A stretch of 64,000 bases of DNA from AC-32 sp963772975 (GTDB lineage Bacteria > Actinomycetota > Thermoleophilia > Gaiellales > Gaiellaceae). A program made the position numbers and the translations under genes. Numbering within the stretch: the first letter of the stretch is position 1; each line of letters begins with the position of its first letter. The stretch lies in NCBI GenBank assembly GCA_963772975.1, contig CAVYZH010000010.1, forward strand, positions 124,001 to 188,000. The letters run 5' to 3'. Below are positions 25,447-33,428 of the stretch, one piece after another. The notes under the pieces were generated by a model. That model was not told the DNA's origin, did no database searches, and saw only the letters and a list, made by a program, of their open reading frames with translations.

Positions 25447-26636
25447 GAGACGACGGGCACGCCGTGACGCAGGTACGAGGCCCGCAGCGCTTCCCGCCGC
25501 AGCAGCCAGAGCCGGTAGGCCAGGTCGTCCAGCTCGCCGGCTCCCTGTTCGACGAACGGCACCGGCGAGATCTCGATCACGGCCAGGTCGAAGCCGCGGG
25601 CCCGCAGGTCGATCAGTGCTCGCACCGAGCGGTCGTCGAGCAGCGGCGTGAGCGCCAGCACGAGCGCGCGCGGCGGCAGCGTCCGCACCGGCAGGATGTC
25701 GATGTCCTTCCAGGCGTAGCTGAGGAAGATCTCGGCGTCCAGCAGCGAGTCGAGCACGCGGTAGAGCTGGACGATCCCGCTGGAGACCGTCAGCCAGTTG
25801 AGCACGCCGCCGAAGGCGACGAGACCGACGCGATCCTTTTCCTGGATGTAGTGCGCCGCCAGCGAGCCGGCCGCCTCGACGGCGAGGTCGAGCGTGCCGC
25901 TAGCGCCATCGCGCGCCTCGGCGAAGGTGTCGAGGAAGATGACGACGTCCGTGTTCCGCTCGGGATGGGTCTCGTTCACCCAGGGCTCGCCGCGGCGGGC
26001 GGTCGCGCGCCAGTTGACCCGGCGGACGCGGTCGCCGGGCACAAACGGCCGCAGATCGGCGAACTCGATCCCCTCGCCGCGGATGCGCGGGGTCTGGCTG
26101 CCGGCGGACGCCTGCGTCTCGAGCGGGCGGAGCAGCCGCTCGACCTCCTCGCCGCGCGGGTAGACCTTCAGCGGCTGCGGCAGCTCGAGCTTCTGCTCGA
26201 AGACGAGCAGGCCGAAGCGGTCCTGCACCCGGAGCAGGAAGTCGCCGACGAGGTACGCGCCCCAGCGCTCGCAGCGCAGCGGGTAGGTGAGCTCGGGACG
26301 ATCGCCGGGCAGGAGCCGCAGGAGCCGTGGGTTCGGCGCCTCGGTCGCGAGCCCGCGCGGCAGCTCGAACAGCAGCTCGAGCCGGGGGACGACGTTCTCG
26401 GCCCGCAGCTCCAGCAGCGCTTCGACCGGTTCGCCCTCGACCTGGCGCTCGGCGTCGAGCTCGAAGAGTGCCCCGACCCGCGGCGGCTCGGCGAGCGAGA
26501 GCCCGACGACCAGCAGCAGCGCGAAGGGTGCCGCCAGCGCGGCCGGCTCGGGCCGGCCGAGCACGAGCGCGGAGACCAGGCCGAGGCCGGCGAGCGCGGC
26601 GTACGCGCCCAGCTTCGTCGTCGCCGCTCGCGTCAC
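25365..26636 (-). CDS. DUF58 (vWA-like) membrane protein
   Basis: 423 residues. Two N-terminal helices are followed by a beta-rich domain, then the DUF58 signature VRRVNWRATARRGEPWVNE near 245 and a vWA-like region starting VVIFLDTFAEARDGA. DUF58 proteins pair with MoxR ATPases in a chaperone-like system with roles in envelope and protein maturation. The ATG overlaps the moxR-like stop by four bases. Confidence 0.9.
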   Translation of the reverse strand: MTRAATTKLGAYAALAGLGLVSALVLGRPEPAALAAPFALLLVVGLSLAEPPRVGALFELDAERQVEGEPVEALLELRAENVVPRLELLFELPRGLATEAPNPRLLRLLPGDRPELTYPLRCERWGAYLVGDFLLRVQDRFGLLVFEQKLELPQPLKVYPRGEEVERLLRPLETQASAGSQTPRIRGEGIEFADLRPFVPGDRVRRVNWRATARRGEPWVNETHPERNTDVVIFLDTFAEARDGASGTLDLAVEAAGSLAAHYIQEKDRVGLVAFGGVLNWLTVSSGIVQLYRVLDSLLDAEIFLSYAWKDIDILPVRTLPPRALVLALTPLLDDRSVRALIDLRARGFDLAVIEISPVPFVEQGAGELDDLAYRLWLLRREALRASYLRHGVPVVSWQRGMPLQAALEEVRTFRRHARVVRV

Positions 26637-27607
26637 TCCGGGGCCGGCTCAGGCGCAGGCTCGGGCGCCGGCGCCGGTACCCGGTCGAGCAGCTCGAGCA
26701 CGATGTCGTCGGGCCGCAGCCGCTGCACCCAGAGCTCCGGCCGCAGCGAGAGCCGGTGGGCGAGTGCGGGCACGGCGACCGATTTCACGTCGTCCGGCGT
26801 CACGTAGGTGCGGCCGTCGATCGCGGCACGGCAGCGCGAGAGCTTCAGCAGCGCCAGCGAGCCGCGCGGGCTCGCCCCGACCTGGACGCCGCTGGCCGAG
26901 CGCGTCGCAGCGACGATGTCGACCATGTAGAGGCCGACGCTGCGAGCCACGTGCACGCTCTCGATCGCCTGCTGCATCTCGAGCAGCTCGTCGCGCCCGA
27001 CGACCGACTCCAGCTCGACCTCGTCCGAAGCGCGCTCGAGCCGGCGCGCGAGCACGTCCCACTCCTGCTCGCGCTCCGGGTAGCCGACGCCGATTCGCAG
27101 CAGGAAACGGTCGAGCTGCGCCTCGGGCAGCGGATAGGTGCCCTCGTACTCGATCGGGTTCTGCGTCGCCAGGACGAGGAACGGCGGCGCGAGCGGATGC
27201 GTGACGCCCTCGATCGTCACCTGCCGCTCCTGCATCGCCTCGAGCAGCGCCGCCTGCGTCTTCGGTGGGGCGCGATTGATCTCGTCGGCGAGGAGGAGGT
27301 TGGTGAAGATCGGGCCCGGCCGGAACTCGAAGTCGGCCTCGCGCTGGTTGTAGATCGAAGCGCCGGTCACGTCGGAAGGCATCAGGTCGGGCGTGAACTG
27401 GACGCGCGTGAAGCCGATGCTCGTCACCTGCGCGAAGGCGCGCGCCATCAACGTCTTGGCCAGGCCCGGGAAGTCCTCGATCAGGACGTGGCCGTCCGCG
27501 AGAATCCCGAGCAGGACGAGCTCGAGCGCCTCGCGCTTACCGATGACGGCGCGCTCGACCTCGTCGAGGACGTCGTTGGCGCGGTCGGCGACCTGCTCGA
27601 CGTTCAC
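26633..27607 (-). CDS. MoxR-family AAA+ ATPase
   Basis: 324 residues. GHVLIEDFPGLAKTLMARAFA is the P-loop (with Asp-Phe-Pro-Gly-Leu in place of the more common VPGVGKT), LLLADEINRAPPKTQAALLEAM is Walker B with sensor residues, and LATQNPIEYEGTYPLPEAQLDRF the family signature. The GTG at 27607 forms GTGA with the upstream stop. The C-terminus is a repeated AlaPro-GluPro tail. MoxR proteins act with vWA proteins as metal-insertion or maturation chaperones. Confidence 0.93.
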   Translation of the reverse strand: MNVEQVADRANDVLDEVERAVIGKREALELVLLGILADGHVLIEDFPGLAKTLMARAFAQVTSIGFTRVQFTPDLMPSDVTGASIYNQREADFEFRPGPIFTNLLLADEINRAPPKTQAALLEAMQERQVTIEGVTHPLAPPFLVLATQNPIEYEGTYPLPEAQLDRFLLRIGVGYPEREQEWDVLARRLERASDEVELESVVGRDELLEMQQAIESVHVARSVGLYMVDIVAATRSASGVQVGASPRGSLALLKLSRCRAAIDGRTYVTPDDVKSVAVPALAHRLSLRPELWVQRLRPDDIVLELLDRVPAPAPEPAPEPAPE

Positions 27608-28107
27608 AACGTCTCCAGCCGCTCGACCGCGCGGCGCAGCTTGGCGGCGGAAATGCCCGGGGCGTGCCGGTCGGTCGGCGCCGGCCGCTCGTCCCGCGCG
27701 AGCTCCCAAAGCTCCGGGCCGAGCACCTCCTCGCTGTCCTCGAGACGCAGCCCGCGCGCGGCGAGCCGGACGCCGACGATCTCGCGCACTACCGGCCGCA
27801 GCCGGACGTGGGTGTCGAAGGCGGATGCGTTCGCCATCGTCAGCTCGCGCTCGAGCCGGTCGAGCTCGGCCGGGCGTTGCGCCTCCGGCGGGTCGCGGTC
27901 GAGCGCCTCGGCGAGTGCCGAGCGCTCCTCGCGCGGAAAGGCCTCGCGCGCCGCGAGCACGACGTTGAAGACCGCCAGCGCGCCGAGAACCAGGATGTAG
28001 ACGTCGAGCTCGAGCTCGAACCGACCGGGCGCAAGCAGCCGGGCGAACAGGAGCACCGCGGACAGGATCACCGCCAGGAAGAGCCACGCCCCGAAGAGCC
28101 GCTTCAC
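27604..28107 (-). CDS. membrane protein of the MoxR/DUF58/DUF4129 cluster
   Basis: 167 residues: two N-terminal helices (LFGAWLFLAVILSAVLLFARLL; VYILVLGALAVFNVVLAA) and a soluble charged cytoplasmic domain, partly coiled-coil-like around ELDRLERELTMANASAFDTH. Not a family I can name, but proteins of this shape commonly occur between DUF4129 and MoxR genes. Overlaps both neighbours by four bases. Confidence 0.75.
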   Translation of the reverse strand: MKRLFGAWLFLAVILSAVLLFARLLAPGRFELELDVYILVLGALAVFNVVLAAREAFPREERSALAEALDRDPPEAQRPAELDRLERELTMANASAFDTHVRLRPVVREIVGVRLAARGLRLEDSEEVLGPELWELARDERPAPTDRHAPGISAAKLRRAVERLETL

Positions 28108-28982
28108 GCCGCCGTCCGCGCGGCCTCGGGCTCCAGCTCGGCGCGCAACCCAGCGAGGGCGTCGATCGCGTCGGCCTTCATCCCCTCGTCGATCTCGAGC
28201 CGGCTGAACTTGGCCCGCTCGTACAGCTTCGTCAGCTGCTGCACCGAGGCGCTGCTGACGCCGAGGGTGTCCAGCGCGCGCAGGACGTATTGGCGCGGAG
28301 TCTCGGCCGGTTCGCGCGCGACCCCGTGCGCGGCGAAGGTCTTCTCCATCCGGGCGAAGGCGCGGATCACGGCGCGGCGCGGGTCCTGCTCGGCGCGCAG
28401 GTCGTCGAGCGTGTCGGCGAGCACCTCGTCGAGCGCCGCGGAGAGCGCGGCCTCGCGCTCCCAGTCGTCGCCCCGCATCCGCTTCACGACGACCGCCGCG
28501 ACCACGCCGGCGACGAGAGCGAAGATGAGCGAGCCGACGATCAGTGCAACCACCCAGTGGAACTGGCCGGTCGCCGGGTGGTCCGCCTGGAACTTCGGGC
28601 TCCCCGGGCCCGAGCCGGGACCTCCGGCGCCGGACGGCGAGAGGTTCGGGTGGAGGCGGCCCGTGACGAAGTAGCGGATCAGGAACGCGATCGGGATGGC
28701 GAACAGCGCGAAGACGAGAATCGTCCGAAACTGCGAGTCGCCGCCGCCTTCGAGCAGCTTCTGCCGCCGGCCGAGCGACGCCACCCAGATCACCGCCAGC
28801 ACGCCGAACGGGAAGAGGATGAACAGCACGCTCGCGCCGTATTCGAAGAACAGCTTCGGCGTCTCCGCCGAGCCTCCGCCGCCCCCGCCGCCGGGCCGGT
28901 GCGCGTGGCTCGCCAGCGCGACCACCGCGAGCAGGGCGGTCAGCGCGATCCCGCTCAGCACCAGCCTGCGAGCGCCGCTCAT
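28104..28982 (-). CDS. DUF4129-domain membrane protein
   Basis: 292 residues: an N-terminal helix, a glycine-rich linker, two to three further helices, then a soluble helical domain at the C-terminus typical of DUF4129 (AVIRAFARMEKTFAAHGVAREPAETPRQYVLRALD). DUF4129 is often fused to transglutaminase proteins next to MoxR/DUF58; no transglutaminase gene is present here. ATG at 28982, TAGGGT 6 nt upstream: leaderless. Confidence 0.88.
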   Translation of the reverse strand: MSGARRLVLSGIALTALLAVVALASHAHRPGGGGGGGSAETPKLFFEYGASVLFILFPFGVLAVIWVASLGRRQKLLEGGGDSQFRTILVFALFAIPIAFLIRYFVTGRLHPNLSPSGAGGPGSGPGSPKFQADHPATGQFHWVVALIVGSLIFALVAGVVAAVVVKRMRGDDWEREAALSAALDEVLADTLDDLRAEQDPRRAVIRAFARMEKTFAAHGVAREPAETPRQYVLRALDTLGVSSASVQQLTKLYERAKFSRLEIDEGMKADAIDALAGLRAELEPEAARTAA

Positions 28983-28988
28983 GGCCGA

Positions 28989-28994
28989 ACCCTA
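28989..28994 (-). promoter_or_regulatory. -10 box TAGGGT of the DUF4129-MoxR-DUF58 operon
   Basis: TAGGGT is followed by 6 nt and ATG at 28982 on the minus strand. It partly overlaps the 3' end of the upstream lipid-kinase-like gene (stop at 28992). Confidence 0.5.
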
Positions 28995-29876
28995 GACAAG
29001 CACGGCGAGCGCGCCGCGCTCGGCCTCGAAGACCGCGTGCTCGACGTCGCCGAGGTCCTCACCGTCGGCCTGCAGCGGTAGCGGCCGGTCACAGGCGATC
29101 TCGATCCGGTCGAGATCGTGTCCGTAGAGCAGCTCCCGCGAGCGCGCCTGGCCGCGGCCGGTCAGGACGTAGCGCAGCAGCCGCGGCAAGGTGGCGGCGC
29201 GCACCCGCTTCGGCGCGACCAGGTCGAGGCCGAGCTCGAAGCGCGCCTCTGGCGCGACGCGGATCGGGATCGAGCCCGCATAGGTGTACGGGTCGCCGTT
29301 CGCAACGAGGGCGAAGGCGGCCCGGCCACGGCCCTGGACCTCGAGTACCGGCTCGAAGCGCAGCCGGTGCTGGGCCACCAGCCGTACCGCACTCTTCACG
29401 AAGGCGGTGTCTCCGGGACGTTTGCCGTCGTCCCGGCGGCCAAGTGCGTCCACGCGCCGCACGAGCTCGGCATCGAGTCCGATGCCCGCCGAGAAGCCGA
29501 AGCGCCGGCCGTTCACCCGGCCCACGGAGATCGTCCGCGTGCGTCCAGACTCGAGCGCTTCGGCGACCTGCCGCGCCGCGGCCGCCGGGTCGCGCGGCAA
29601 GCCGAGCGCCCGCGCGAGCACGTTCGCCCCGCCGCCGGGCAGGAGGCCCAGCGGCACGCCGGGCGGTGCGCCGTTCAGCACCTCGTTGATGCCGCCGTCG
29701 CCCGAGAAGACGACCACGGCGTCGCCGCCGGCCGCGGCCAGGTCGGTGCCGTGTCCGGGCCGCTCGGTCAGCAGCGTGCGCACCCCCGCGATCCGCTCGA
29801 GCTCCTCCTCCACGGCGCGAACGCGGGCCTCGCTGACAGCGCTCGCGTAGGGGTTCACGATCAGGGTGACTTCCAT
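28992..29876 (-). CDS. diacylglycerol/sphingosine kinase-like lipid kinase
   Basis: 294 residues. VTLIVNPYAS begins the catalytic domain, FSGDGGINEVLNG is the nucleotide-binding GDGTxNE-type motif (here GDGGINE), and GLLPGGGANVLARALGLP and SAGIGLDAELV follow the DGK/YegS/BmrU pattern. It would phosphorylate a membrane lipid such as diacylglycerol. I chose the ATG at 29876; the reading frame stays open upstream to 30125 but the extra residues are not family-like. Confidence 0.9.
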   Translation of the reverse strand: MEVTLIVNPYASAVSEARVRAVEEELERIAGVRTLLTERPGHGTDLAAAGGDAVVVFSGDGGINEVLNGAPPGVPLGLLPGGGANVLARALGLPRDPAAAARQVAEALESGRTRTISVGRVNGRRFGFSAGIGLDAELVRRVDALGRRDDGKRPGDTAFVKSAVRLVAQHRLRFEPVLEVQGRGRAAFALVANGDPYTYAGSIPIRVAPEARFELGLDLVAPKRVRAATLPRLLRYVLTGRGQARSRELLYGHDLDRIEIACDRPLPLQADGEDLGDVEHAVFEAERGALAVLV

Positions 29877-29890
29877 AGGCTGACGCGAGG

Positions 29891-30049
29891 ATGACACGAC
29901 TCGCCGTTGCGGCTCTCTGCCTCGCGCTGCTCGCCGGGTGCGGCGGAGGCGGCGTTGGCCGGCACGGTTGCCGCCGCGTTGAGGACGATCGTGGTGTCGC
30001 CCGCCGCCACGCTGAACGGGTGCATCGGGCCAACACCAGTTCCTCGTGA
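29891..30049 (+). pseudogene. lipoprotein signal peptide fragment
   Basis: 52-codon frame. The first 18 residues (MTRLAVAALCLALLAGCG) are a textbook lipoprotein signal peptide with lipobox LLAGC. The rest is arginine-rich and looks out of frame. The gene therefore seems to be cut off just after its signal sequence. On the minus strand the following 100 bp also contain a coding-like stretch (MHPFSVAAGDTTIVLNAAA) without a start or end, supporting a rearrangement scar. The remaining 30050-30195 shows nothing I can identify. Confidence 0.5.
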
Positions 30050-30195
30050 AGCGGATAGCCCCTCTTGATTTGTTCCGCCGGGCTAGCGCGGTAGTTGGCG
30101 AGGCGGGTATCCCCGTTAGGGCCACGCCCGAGCGAGCCCGGCGTCGGGCCCAGGCGACGTTGGCGTCCTGTCGAACCGCCTCTTGAAGCCGCGCG

Positions 30196-31254
30196 TTAGC
30201 GAATTTGAGAAGGACGCGATCGTCCCACGATGAGTGCCGCGGCAGCGGTGCGCGTGTGGACGCCGAGCTTGGCGTAGACGTTCTCGAGGTGCTTCCGAAC
30301 TGTCACGGGTGAGACCCAAAGACGCTCGGCGATCTCAGCGTTTGTTCTGCCCTCCGCAACGAGATCCATGATCTCGAGCTCGCGCGGCGTTAGCCGAGGC
30401 AGGTGCTGTTGCTCTTCGAGAAGCAAGGCCCCGTCAACCAGCTCGACCACGAGCGCTCGGCCGCCCGCATCGATGCGTAGCGGTTCATCGGTTGCTCCCC
30501 GACGCCGCTCGCCTAGCCAGGACGCCACTGCATCCGGGAGCCCGATCCCGTTCTCGCCGAAATAGCGATCGAGCAGCTCGCTCGCCGCGGTGCTAGCGAA
30601 CGCGACGCGGTCGTCGGCTTCGAGCAGCACTACGGCTGTTTGGCTCGACTCGTGGAGCGCGAGCGCCTCGCGGAGGCGCCCTCTGCTCTCACTAGCGCGG
30701 TGAAGCTGCACGAGGTGGGGGTGCAAGAGGTCGAGGACAGCACGGTCGCGCGCGCTGAAACCGCGGCCCCCGCGCTCGAAGACGAACTGCTTGGGCTGCC
30801 GGGGCTGGCCGATGCGGAGCCGGACGCCGAGCGTGTCCTCGATACCCAATGGCTTCATTGCGAGGTTGTACAACCGAGTGTGGTGCAGCTCGCGCCGGGT
30901 GAGGAAGTCCGAGAGCTTCGCCGCGTCGGAGCTCCCCTGCCAGATGTGCAGGAATACGGGACTCTCCGCATCCACGACGGGCTTGACCGCCGCCCGCTCG
31001 AGGCCGCTGGTGAAGCCCTCGTCACCGGGGCGATCGAAGTGGGGACCATGCCCGTCGCCACGGCGTCCGTAGCAGTCGCAGTAGACAATCCAGTCGGCCG
31101 GCACGAGCCGTCCGAGCTGCGTGAGGAACTCGCCCTCGAAGGGGTGGTCGCCACCGAAGCTCTCCGCCTCGGCGACAAAGTGGAGCAACCTCTCCGAATC
31201 GCCAGGCGCGAGTGCTGTCACGGCACTCAGAGAATAGTTCGCGGGCGACGCCAA
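30196..31254 (-). CDS. LuxR-family transcriptional regulator with N-terminal sensor region
   Basis: 352 residues. The last 65 carry a LuxR-type HTH: LTPRELEIMDLVAEGRTNAEI, LWVSPVTVRKHLENVYAKLGVHTRTAA. The N-terminal 280 residues show no receiver domain; the middle (ESSQTAVVLLEADDRVAFASTAA) is PAS-like. The signal is unknown. TTG start at 31254; a GTG about 12 codons further in is possible. It lies upstream of no obvious target and is 93 nt from the cupin gene. Confidence 0.85.
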   Translation of the reverse strand: MASPANYSLSAVTALAPGDSERLLHFVAEAESFGGDHPFEGEFLTQLGRLVPADWIVYCDCYGRRGDGHGPHFDRPGDEGFTSGLERAAVKPVVDAESPVFLHIWQGSSDAAKLSDFLTRRELHHTRLYNLAMKPLGIEDTLGVRLRIGQPRQPKQFVFERGGRGFSARDRAVLDLLHPHLVQLHRASESRGRLREALALHESSQTAVVLLEADDRVAFASTAASELLDRYFGENGIGLPDAVASWLGERRRGATDEPLRIDAGGRALVVELVDGALLLEEQQHLPRLTPRELEIMDLVAEGRTNAEIAERLWVSPVTVRKHLENVYAKLGVHTRTAAAALIVGRSRPSQIR

Positions 31255-31346
31255 CGAAAGACCCGCTACGCGAGGAGAACCGCGGCGGCGCCCACTGCGG
31301 TCGGAGTGGAACAGCTCCGATGCAGCAGACGCCTGCCGAGGGGACG

Positions 31347-31880
31347 TCAGAAACTACAGAACGGTCCAGGAGCGGCCAGTTCGGTGCGGAAGGCGCCCCC
31401 GACGGGTGCGAAGATGACACTCACGTCCTGGGCGGGCTGACCCGACTCGTTCCGCACAATGTGGCCATCGCCGGTGTCGACGAACCCGTGGCCGGCCGTG
31501 ACGACGTGTGGAGCACAAGTCGGATCGTCGTACTCGTAGTACGTGAGCTGCCCTTGGGTGACCGTGATGAAGATCGGCCCCGGGTGCTGGTGCCAACCCG
31601 TATTAGCTCCAACGCTGTAGTCGTGCCGTCTTACCACGACGTCCATCGGCGCCTTGGCCTTGACCTTCAGGTCAACCGGTGACCCGGGAGCGGATTTCAC
31701 CTTGAAGCTGTCGTAGGAGCCGCGCGCGAGCACGGTGGGCGTTACTCCAGTGGCTGGCTGTGCCAACGAGACCGCAGCCACAGCGGCGAAGACACCGAGA
31801 GCGACAAGTGCGATCGCAGCAATCGGCAGCGCTCGCCGCTTACGCAACAGCACCTTCGTGTTTGGACGCTTTGAATCCAT
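31347..31880 (-). CDS. membrane-anchored cupin-domain protein
   Basis: 177 residues: basic N-terminus, one hydrophobic helix (ALPIAAIALVALGVFAAVAAVSLA), then an extracytoplasmic cupin with GWHQHPGPIFITVTQGQLTYYE, giving a plausible two-His metal site, and a second motif GHGFVDTGDGHIVRNE. A SD (GGGAGGGG) precedes the ATG. No enzyme function can be assigned. The 192 bp upstream (31881-32072) hold its promoter region and nothing else I recognise. Confidence 0.8.
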   Translation of the reverse strand: MDSKRPNTKVLLRKRRALPIAAIALVALGVFAAVAAVSLAQPATGVTPTVLARGSYDSFKVKSAPGSPVDLKVKAKAPMDVVVRRHDYSVGANTGWHQHPGPIFITVTQGQLTYYEYDDPTCAPHVVTAGHGFVDTGDGHIVRNESGQPAQDVSVIFAPVGGAFRTELAAPGPFCSF

Positions 31881-32072
31881 GTCCCCTCCCGTTTGAGTTC
31901 CTGCAAGGAGGATCTGGGGGCAAGGCTCTGGTGTCTATTCGTCATTCGTCATATCTTCGAGGCGCCCTGGCACTCCGCTCTTTCCGATGTAAGTTCATAG
32001 TCAGGGGACATTCCCGCACACTGGCCCAGGCGAGGGACGCTGGTTCCGTCCACGGTCGTGTTGCCTGATCAG

Positions 32073-32648
32073 TCAGTCAGGAGTCGCGTAGCCGCGCATC
32101 CCGTCGAGCAGCAGGTCGTAGAAGCGGTCGGCCAGCTCGTCGGTGTCGGCGCCGGGCCGCAGCCAGGTGTACGCCCAGTTCGAGGCCGACAGCGCGATCA
32201 ATGCGGCGGTTGCGTCGTCGAGGTCGCTGCGCAGCTCGCCGAGCTCGCGCCCCTCGCGGAAGAGCGCGCGGATCCGCTCCTCGTAGCGGCGCCGCTCGGC
32301 GAGGATCCCGTGGCGGCGATCGCCTTCGAGATAGCGCCACTCCTGAACGAAGACGGTTGCCACGTCGAGCTGGTCGGCGACGACGCGCAGGTGCGAGCGC
32401 AGCGCGAGCCGGATCTTCTCCGTCGCCGGCAACTCCTCCGGGATCGCGTCGAGCCCGGCATGGAACGCGCGCGCCCCTTCCGCCATCGTCTCGTAGAGCA
32501 GGTCCTGCTTCGACGCGATGTGCGCGTAGAGCGAGCCTTTCTGGACGCCGAGCGCCCCGGCGATCTCGCCGATCGAGGTGCCGTGGTAGCCCTTCTGCGC
32601 GAACAGGCGTGCGGCCTGGCGGGTCAGCTCCTCGCGCCTGGCACTCAT
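32073..32648 (-). CDS. TetR-family repressor, probable PaaR
   Basis: 191 residues. The N-terminal HTH reads RLFAQKGYHGTSIGEIAGALGVQKGSLYAHIASKQDLL in two pieces, followed by an alpha-helical ligand domain. It is the second gene of an operon divergent from paaAB-C-D, and the intergenic region contains the operator consensus described for Thermus PaaR, so I infer a phenylacetyl-CoA-responsive repressor of the paa genes and of its own operon. ATG at 32648 overlaps the upstream stop (ATGA). Confidence 0.85.
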   Translation of the reverse strand: MSARREELTRQAARLFAQKGYHGTSIGEIAGALGVQKGSLYAHIASKQDLLYETMAEGARAFHAGLDAIPEELPATEKIRLALRSHLRVVADQLDVATVFVQEWRYLEGDRRHGILAERRRYEERIRALFREGRELGELRSDLDDATAALIALSASNWAYTWLRPGADTDELADRFYDLLLDGMRGYATPD

Positions 32649-33385
32649 CGCTCGCGGTAGACCTCGGCCGCCGCGCGGTGGAAGCCACCCGGGAGCCCGG
32701 CCGCCTCGAACGTTGCGGCGATCTCCTCCATCTCGCCGACCCAGCGCCAGCCCTTCGCCTCGGCCGAGCGCAGCGCGCGGGCGTGCCGCTCGCGCAGCTC
32801 GGGCAGGGAGAGGTCCCACTCGGCCAGCAGCGTCTCCTCGACGCCCTCGCGGCGCGCGAGCTCCCGGATCGCCAGCAGCATCGCCGCCGTCCCCTTCGTC
32901 CAGGCCGCGTAGGCCATCTTCACCGCCGAGGCGTTCGAGACCACGCGCGCGTCGACCACGGAGCCCGTGAAGAGCGCGGCGACGTCCTCGGCCCGTTCGC
33001 CGGAGAGGTAGAGACGCGTCGTCCCCGGCTCGCGCGGCGGCGAGCCGACGATGCCGCCGTCCACGAACTCGTCGACCGCGTCCGCGACCTTCGCAGCGGT
33101 CGCCGGCGAGACCGCGTTCGCGTCCACGTAGACGCCGCCGAAGCTGGCCGAACGCGCGACGTCGAGCGCCGCGTGTGGCGGGCAGATCGAGAAGACGACG
33201 TCCGCCTCGGCGACCTTCGAGACCGAGCCGACGTCCTCCAGCCCCGCGGCCGTGGCGCGGGCACGCGTCTCCTCGCTGCGACCCTCGGAAGCCCACACGA
33301 CCCGGTGGCCCTGCCCCCGCAGGACGGCGCCGACCGCGGCGCCCATCTCGCCGGGATGAAGCAGGCCAACCGTGCGCTCAGCCAC
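32645..33385 (-). CDS. NAD(P)-dependent beta-hydroxyacid dehydrogenase-like protein (DUF1932 type)
   Basis: 246 residues. The N-terminal Rossmann motif is GLLHPGEMGAAVGAVLRGQGH, the 6-phosphogluconate dehydrogenase NAD-binding type. The C-terminal helical domain (SASAVKMAYAAWTKGTAAMLLAI in the NASAVKMAY form) is the DUF1932 domain of uncharacterised dehydrogenases; its Lys is at the catalytic Lys position. Substrate unknown. It is the first gene of the regulator operon (GTG at 33385, TAGGGT 9 nt upstream) and so is likely controlled with the paa genes. Confidence 0.82.
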   Translation of the reverse strand: MAERTVGLLHPGEMGAAVGAVLRGQGHRVVWASEGRSEETRARATAAGLEDVGSVSKVAEADVVFSICPPHAALDVARSASFGGVYVDANAVSPATAAKVADAVDEFVDGGIVGSPPREPGTTRLYLSGERAEDVAALFTGSVVDARVVSNASAVKMAYAAWTKGTAAMLLAIRELARREGVEETLLAEWDLSLPELRERHARALRSAEAKGWRWVGEMEEIAATFEAAGLPGGFHRAAAEVYRER

Positions 33386-33397
33386 TACACTTCCACC

Positions 33398-33411
33398 CTA
33401 ACGATCGTTCG
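33398..33411. promoter_or_regulatory. PaaR-type operator between the regulator operon and paaAB
   Basis: CTAACGATCGTTCG matches CNAACGNNCGTTNG, the pseudopalindrome reported for Thermus thermophilus PaaR, at every fixed position. It lies 17 nt before the paaAB start and overlaps the minus-strand -10 box TAGGGT of the divergent operon, so one repressor could block both directions. Confidence 0.75.
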
Positions 33412-33428
33412 GTTGGGAAGGGGCGCGC

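Noticed and set aside
26633..28087. MoxR gene read with a 160-residue N-terminal extension
   Set aside because: The extension overlaps the upstream membrane-protein gene in another frame and has no family match. The GTG at 27607 with a GTGA overlap is the right start.
28992..30125. Lipid kinase read from an upstream start as 377 residues
   Set aside because: The added 83 residues are arginine-rich frame shadow; the family begins at VTLIVNPYAS after ATG 29876.
31881..32072. Possible small gene or RNA between the cupin and TetR genes
   Set aside because: Short frames on both strands lack SD, -10 spacing and coding-like composition; I see only the cupin promoter region.
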